A stretch of 10,679 nucleotides of DNA from NCBI GenBank assembly GCA_019155205.2, contig JAHNZQ020000016.1, positions 2,426,726-2,437,404 on the forward strand. Reading direction: 5' to 3'. Positions 7,420-10,679 of the stretch are shown here, piece after piece. The DNA is from Gracilaria vermiculophylla. Taxonomy: Eukaryota; Rhodophyta; Florideophyceae; Gracilariales; Gracilariaceae. Within the stretch, counting starts at the first letter, position 1, and each line of letters starts with the position of its first letter. The position numbers and the translations under genes are program-made. The notes under the pieces were generated by a model, which saw only the letters and a list, made by a program, of their open reading frames with translations, did no database searches and was not told the DNA's origin.

Positions 7420-8724
7420 TCATTTTATGCCTCCGACCAGCTCAATCAGAGCAACCCTGTGACTGAGTTGCGACCATTTTCCTGGAGTTGAGCCCCCGCA
7501 CTTTTGACGAACAGGTAGCAGCTTTCGAAGTTTTGACATGATGATACCCAACCTGACACCTCCACTTGCGTTCACAATAATGCATTTGACTTCAATCACG
7601 ATCTTGGTGGTTTGGTGTATATCCATGACTTCAGCTTTGATTGAATCATTTCAATGACGCTGGGTTATAGTACGTGCGTGAGTATCTTACCAGCAGCATA
7701 TTTGTCCTGAGCTGCGCTTGAATATCCGCAAAGCTTCGTGACGTTCTTCAATGTTCGTTCCATTATGTTGTGGAAATAGCTGCTTATCCTCGGCTTCGAA
7801 TCTTTGGATTCGTTTTGACTTTGTTTGTTTTTTTATAAACCTCATTCTTATGCTTTTGATGCCGCTTGCAATGGCGGTATCATAATATACGACTTGGATT
7901 GCAGCCGCCGCATCGACATTTGCATGTCATAGACCATGCAAAAACAATCGCTCGACGATATTGACAGTCGTAGACTCTGAAAGACCAGGAATCATTCCAG
8001 CAACTTCAAGTTGAACAAAACTTGTATCTTTCGTTGTGGTACCAGCCATGAAGTCTATTGCTGTGTCCGTTTCCCCCACACTGCTTTGATTTAAATCCTT
8101 TCATCTGCAAAAGTGGGAGATAATCTGGAAGCGTCTCCTTCACGCCACTGTTTCTATTCCGTCCAATAGCTCTACTATGTGTCGAAACTATCAAAATGTG
8201 ATTATGCGGCCTTCGAAATAACAATTATAGCTTCAGGAACTGCCCTTCGGGCATTGTCGCTACTGCTTGCATTTTGAGAGAAAAAGAGGGCTTCTGCATC
8301 CTGAAAGTTCCCGAAAGATGATAAAAACGTTAACGTCTCCTTCTCAATTCAAGTCAAACTCCAAACTTGCATTTGAGCTCGGTATACTAGATCGCCTTCG
8401 GAGGGTGGACAGATTATACCCTTAACGAAGCATACGTCGACTTGTCAAGTGGACTCTGCAATTCCCTTTGCCTATGATTTGGAAATTCTCGCTGACAAAT
8501 TCAAGAGCATAATGTGCAGTATCCTGCACGTTAAGACGACGGCGAGCAGATCCAGCGCTGTTATCTTCTTGACATACGGTCGACAATTTTGCTCCGAGAT
8601 ATTCGCTTGTCTCTACCAGACACTCCCGAAAAACGTCGTTTGTGATCGATGTCAAAAATCATGTCGCCCAGCCTGGTGCCTCTGTCGCAAAACGATAGCA
8701 AAGGGTGGTTCATGGACCCTTAGC
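7420..8724 (-). pseudogene. decayed coding trace, unassigned
   Basis: I do not recognise this gene. On the minus strand one frame runs from about 8104 to the TAA at 7422-7420 with only three internal stops (7929-7927, 7689-7687, 7653-7651), about 228 codons. It includes FVQLEVAGMIPGLSES, AAAAIQVVYYDTA, RIQRFEAEDKQLFPQHNG and MSKLRKLLPVR. Upstream, coding-like stretches in other frames lie at 8224-8006, about 8350-8205 (DAEALFFSQNASSSDNARR) and 8655-8422, with GTRLGDMIFDIDHKRR before that. The pattern of long open stretches offset by frame suggests an eroded gene of roughly 400 codons. A decayed transposase is possible but no catalytic motif is clear. The evidence is protein-like texture only. 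Confidence 0.35.
8193..8236. repeat. short dispersed repeat, copy 2 (partner 3057-3110)
   Basis: Carries TCGAAATAACAATTA followed by TTCAG with three changes between, preceded by ATTATGCGGC. It matches the segment that ends at the left LTR border. It lies inside the decayed coding trace. Confidence 0.45.
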
Positions 8725-9332
8725 AAATCCCTTGCTTTGGATTAGTAGAGTACTGCCTCAGCCCTCGCAGAACTCTCCAATGCTAAGCCCTGCTTCGAGT
8801 AAGTATGACACACTTGCTACGCTCCATCAAAATCAGTTGTAAAACGCGCTGTGGTTTGACTGACACAAACCCCACAATCAAGATGCAAATGCAGCATTAG
8901 AATGCAGTATAGACACAAAGCAAACCAATTGCAGCGCACACAACAGAGGTACCAACACTGTTGGTCAACATCCTCTACAATGGAATTCACAAGAGAGCAA
9001 ATCGAGCAATGTTGCGAGTGAATTCGAAGCATGAACGTGACTGGAATCCACTTTAATGCAAATCACAAGTACCGACAGTGTGCAATTATCATGTTCTTCC
9101 GGGCCATGGCGTTCACCTTTGACTGAATTTGTATGTATCACCACAAGATCTTGACCTTCTTTTTTCGTGTTTAGTCAAAACAGCTAGTCCCTAGCTTCTC
9201 ATTACCACATAAATACGCGTTTGCCCTTCACTTTGTTATCTTTTAGTCTGCCCGACCTAACCGTCTCAACCGCATTCTATTGGAGAACAAAAGTTTGGTG
9301 GCTCTGCATTCTGTTATAATTTGAGCATCACC
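8725..9332. other. intergenic region upstream of the right-hand gene
   Basis: No gene seen. It should hold the promoter and 5' UTR of the gene starting at 9333. CCAAT occurs near 8919 and an AT-rich CATAAATAC near 9208, but neither can be called a promoter element from one sequence. A stem with GTGGTTTG and CAAACCCCAC lies near 8850-8876. An in-frame TAA at 9258-9260 limits the 5' extent of the downstream reading frame. Confidence 0.45.
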
Positions 9333-10679
9333 ATGCAGAACTTTGTGTCCGCAATCAGCTCCATTTTTGGTTTCGTCCGACGGGAAAATCCATCTGCATT
9401 TGTGGATGACACTTCTTCCCTTGCGAGCTCCGTCGATTCCATCGACATCCCGCTCGCACCCCCTCCCTTTCGAAGACGATGTCCGTCGAGTGTGCCGGAA
9501 AATCGCCCCGAGCGCTCGCGCCGCTCAAACACAAACCGAGTGAGGGTTGCTCGGGTTGCTCGGCCGTGGTGGATGCGGACCGGCCGATATTTCCCACCGG
9601 TTCTCAACCAGAGCCCTACGGTTGAAGCTGACCGAACGACAGTTCAACAGCAAGCCCCGCCGGTGAACGGGGACGTAGCGGTGGGGCACGTCCGGGAAGC
9701 AAAGGCTGCGCACACGTCAAATCGGCGCAAGAGAAACGCGGATTGTCTAGAACCTTGTTCCGCAGCCACCAAAAAGAGGCAAGTGGGAGCGGGTGAATGC
9801 CTGATTACCGCTCGAGCATTTGACAATGAAAAATGTCGTCTGAGGAAGACTAGACACGAACGCTTATATCGTGAGAATTCAGCGTTCCGAGCTTTTAAGC
9901 CGGGTGATTGTTGGTCGGTACCAGAATCCTGTTTTGGCATTCAAACCGCTTCCGTACCTAAGACTGCGGGCAGACCAGTAGAAAAGGTACACGATGAAGC
10001 TCAAACGTCACAACAGCCAAATGTGAAGGAGACCCTTTCCAATATGGATGTGTTTCCAGGCGATATTGCCTCTTCTCAAGGTTTCAGGTCCTGTTTGGGG
10101 AAGCATTCTGCTGTCGTGGACAATGATCATTTGCCCAAACAACAACTATTGGCATCCTTGCCAAATGGTAAACAGCAGGATGTTGACTGCACGCCTGTCA
10201 AACAAAAAAGCAAAACCGGCACGGAACACCGGCGATGCGTCCACCGTGAAGGTCTCGGCGATGATTACGGTAAACATCAACCTCAGAACACAAGGAATGA
10301 AGCAAGCAAGCATCGTCCAAATGAAAAACCCCCTACCGGCGCAACTGACCCTCACAAGGAAAAGCACGCCGGGGAAAACATGGATAATCCCGCAGAAATC
10401 CTCAGCTTAACGAAACAAAAAAGAAACCGAGACGCGGCAGAGCAGACAGTCTTGCAATGCAAAAGACGTCGCAAGGTTGATCCTCTTGAGGGTTCCAACA
10501 CTCCAAACGGGGAACAAAATTACCTTCAAGCATCCCGAGGTGGAAAGCAGAGAGATCAAACGCCTTACACCGAAAAAGGCGGTAAACGTTCTTCCCAAGT
10601 GAATGATGTGCAGTTTTATCCCCAACGAGAGGCTAGAACCCATTCTCGAGAACCATTGACCAAAGCACATGCTGATCAG
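9333..10679 (+). CDS. basic, low-complexity, probably nuclear protein, N-terminal 449 residues
   Basis: Open with no stop for 449 codons to the last base, so the C-terminal end is outside the window. The ATG is the first after an in-frame TAA at 9258 and has A at -3. No intron is needed. Residues 2-17 (QNFVSAISSIFGFVRR) could form a short amphipathic helix. Residues ~48-78 are Arg-rich. RRKRN (131-135) and KKR (147-149) form a bipartite nuclear localisation pattern with a 12-residue linker after KR, and KRRRK (377-381) is a second basic cluster. From ~200 the protein is rich in Gln, Asn, Lys, Pro and charged residues, as in disordered regions, with few hydrophobic blocks. No domain is recognised; a catalytic domain may follow. 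Amphipathic start plus NLS plus disordered lead resembles some SUMO proteases (Ulp1/SENP), but that is only an analogy. Confidence 0.8.
   Translation, partial: MQNFVSAISSIFGFVRRENPSAFVDDTSSLASSVDSIDIPLAPPPFRRRCPSSVPENRPERSRRSNTNRVRVARVARPWWMRTGRYFPPVLNQSPTVEADRTTVQQQAPPVNGDVAVGHVREAKAAHTSNRRKRNADCLEPCSAATKKRQVGAGECLITARAFDNEKCRLRKTRHERLYRENSAFRAFKPGDCWSVPESCFGIQTASVPKTAGRPVEKVHDEAQTSQQPNVKETLSNMDVFPGDIASSQGFRSCLGKHSAVVDNDHLPKQQLLASLPNGKQQDVDCTPVKQKSKTGTEHRRCVHREGLGDDYGKHQPQNTRNEASKHRPNEKPPTGATDPHKEKHAGENMDNPAEILSLTKQKRNRDAAEQTVLQCKRRRKVDPLEGSNTPNGEQNYLQASRGGKQRDQTPYTEKGGKRSSQVNDVQFYPQREARTHSREPLTKAHADQ

Noticed and set aside
8817..9032. 71-codon minus-strand frame rich in Cys
   Set aside because: No spaced zinc-binding pattern and no coding-like neighbours; taken as chance.
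9314..9319. TATAAT resembling a bacterial -10 box
   Set aside because: The window is eukaryotic by content and there is no partner -35 box.
9314..9940. Several minus-strand frames opposite the right-hand gene
   Set aside because: Shorter than and antisense to the 449-codon plus-strand frame; no motifs.
1..10679. CRISPR array, defence island or operon
   Set aside because: No regularly spaced repeats, no co-directional gene cluster, and the gene content is eukaryotic.

Overview
This is a stretch of nuclear DNA from a eukaryote. The evidence is a piggyBac-family transposase, a Ty1/copia LTR retrotransposon, a GT...AG intron relic and a long intron-free gene with a nuclear-localisation-like signal. 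The piggyBac style and low intron density would fit a stramenopile or other microalga (a diatom, for example), but that placement is only inference. No bacterial, organellar or RNA-gene signature was found.

Layout from left to right. Bases 1-1075 (minus strand) hold the N-terminal part of a piggyBac-like transposase. It is broken by a one-base deletion near 362 and cut by the window edge just after the first catalytic Asp. A TTAA at 1240-1243 may mark its 5' terminus. Bases ~1280-1810 (plus strand) hold a decayed gene for a TrmO/TsaA-type tRNA methyltransferase, with an intron relic, frameshifts and a stop. Bases 1811-3110 hold no recognisable gene, only small repeats and an inverted repeat. 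Bases 3111-7410 are one complete but dead Ty1/copia element on the minus strand: two ~279-bp LTRs about 6% diverged by hand alignment, a polypurine tract, and a Gag-PR-IN-RT-RNaseH polyprotein broken by two frameshifts and four stops. Its integrase also carries Gln in place of the catalytic Glu. Bases ~7420-8724 show a decayed minus-strand coding trace that I cannot assign. Bases 8725-9332 are intergenic.

The only apparently healthy gene starts at 9333 on the plus strand and runs open for 449 codons off the right edge. It encodes a basic, low-complexity, probably nuclear protein with a bipartite NLS; its function is not recognised.

The left and centre thus look like a graveyard of transposons and pseudogenes beside one live host gene. 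I found no multi-gene system working together and nothing that supports a new defence or mobile system. The items most worth a check are the long right-edge gene, the TrmO pseudogene, the integrase substitution and a repeat shared by 3057-3110 and 8193-8236.
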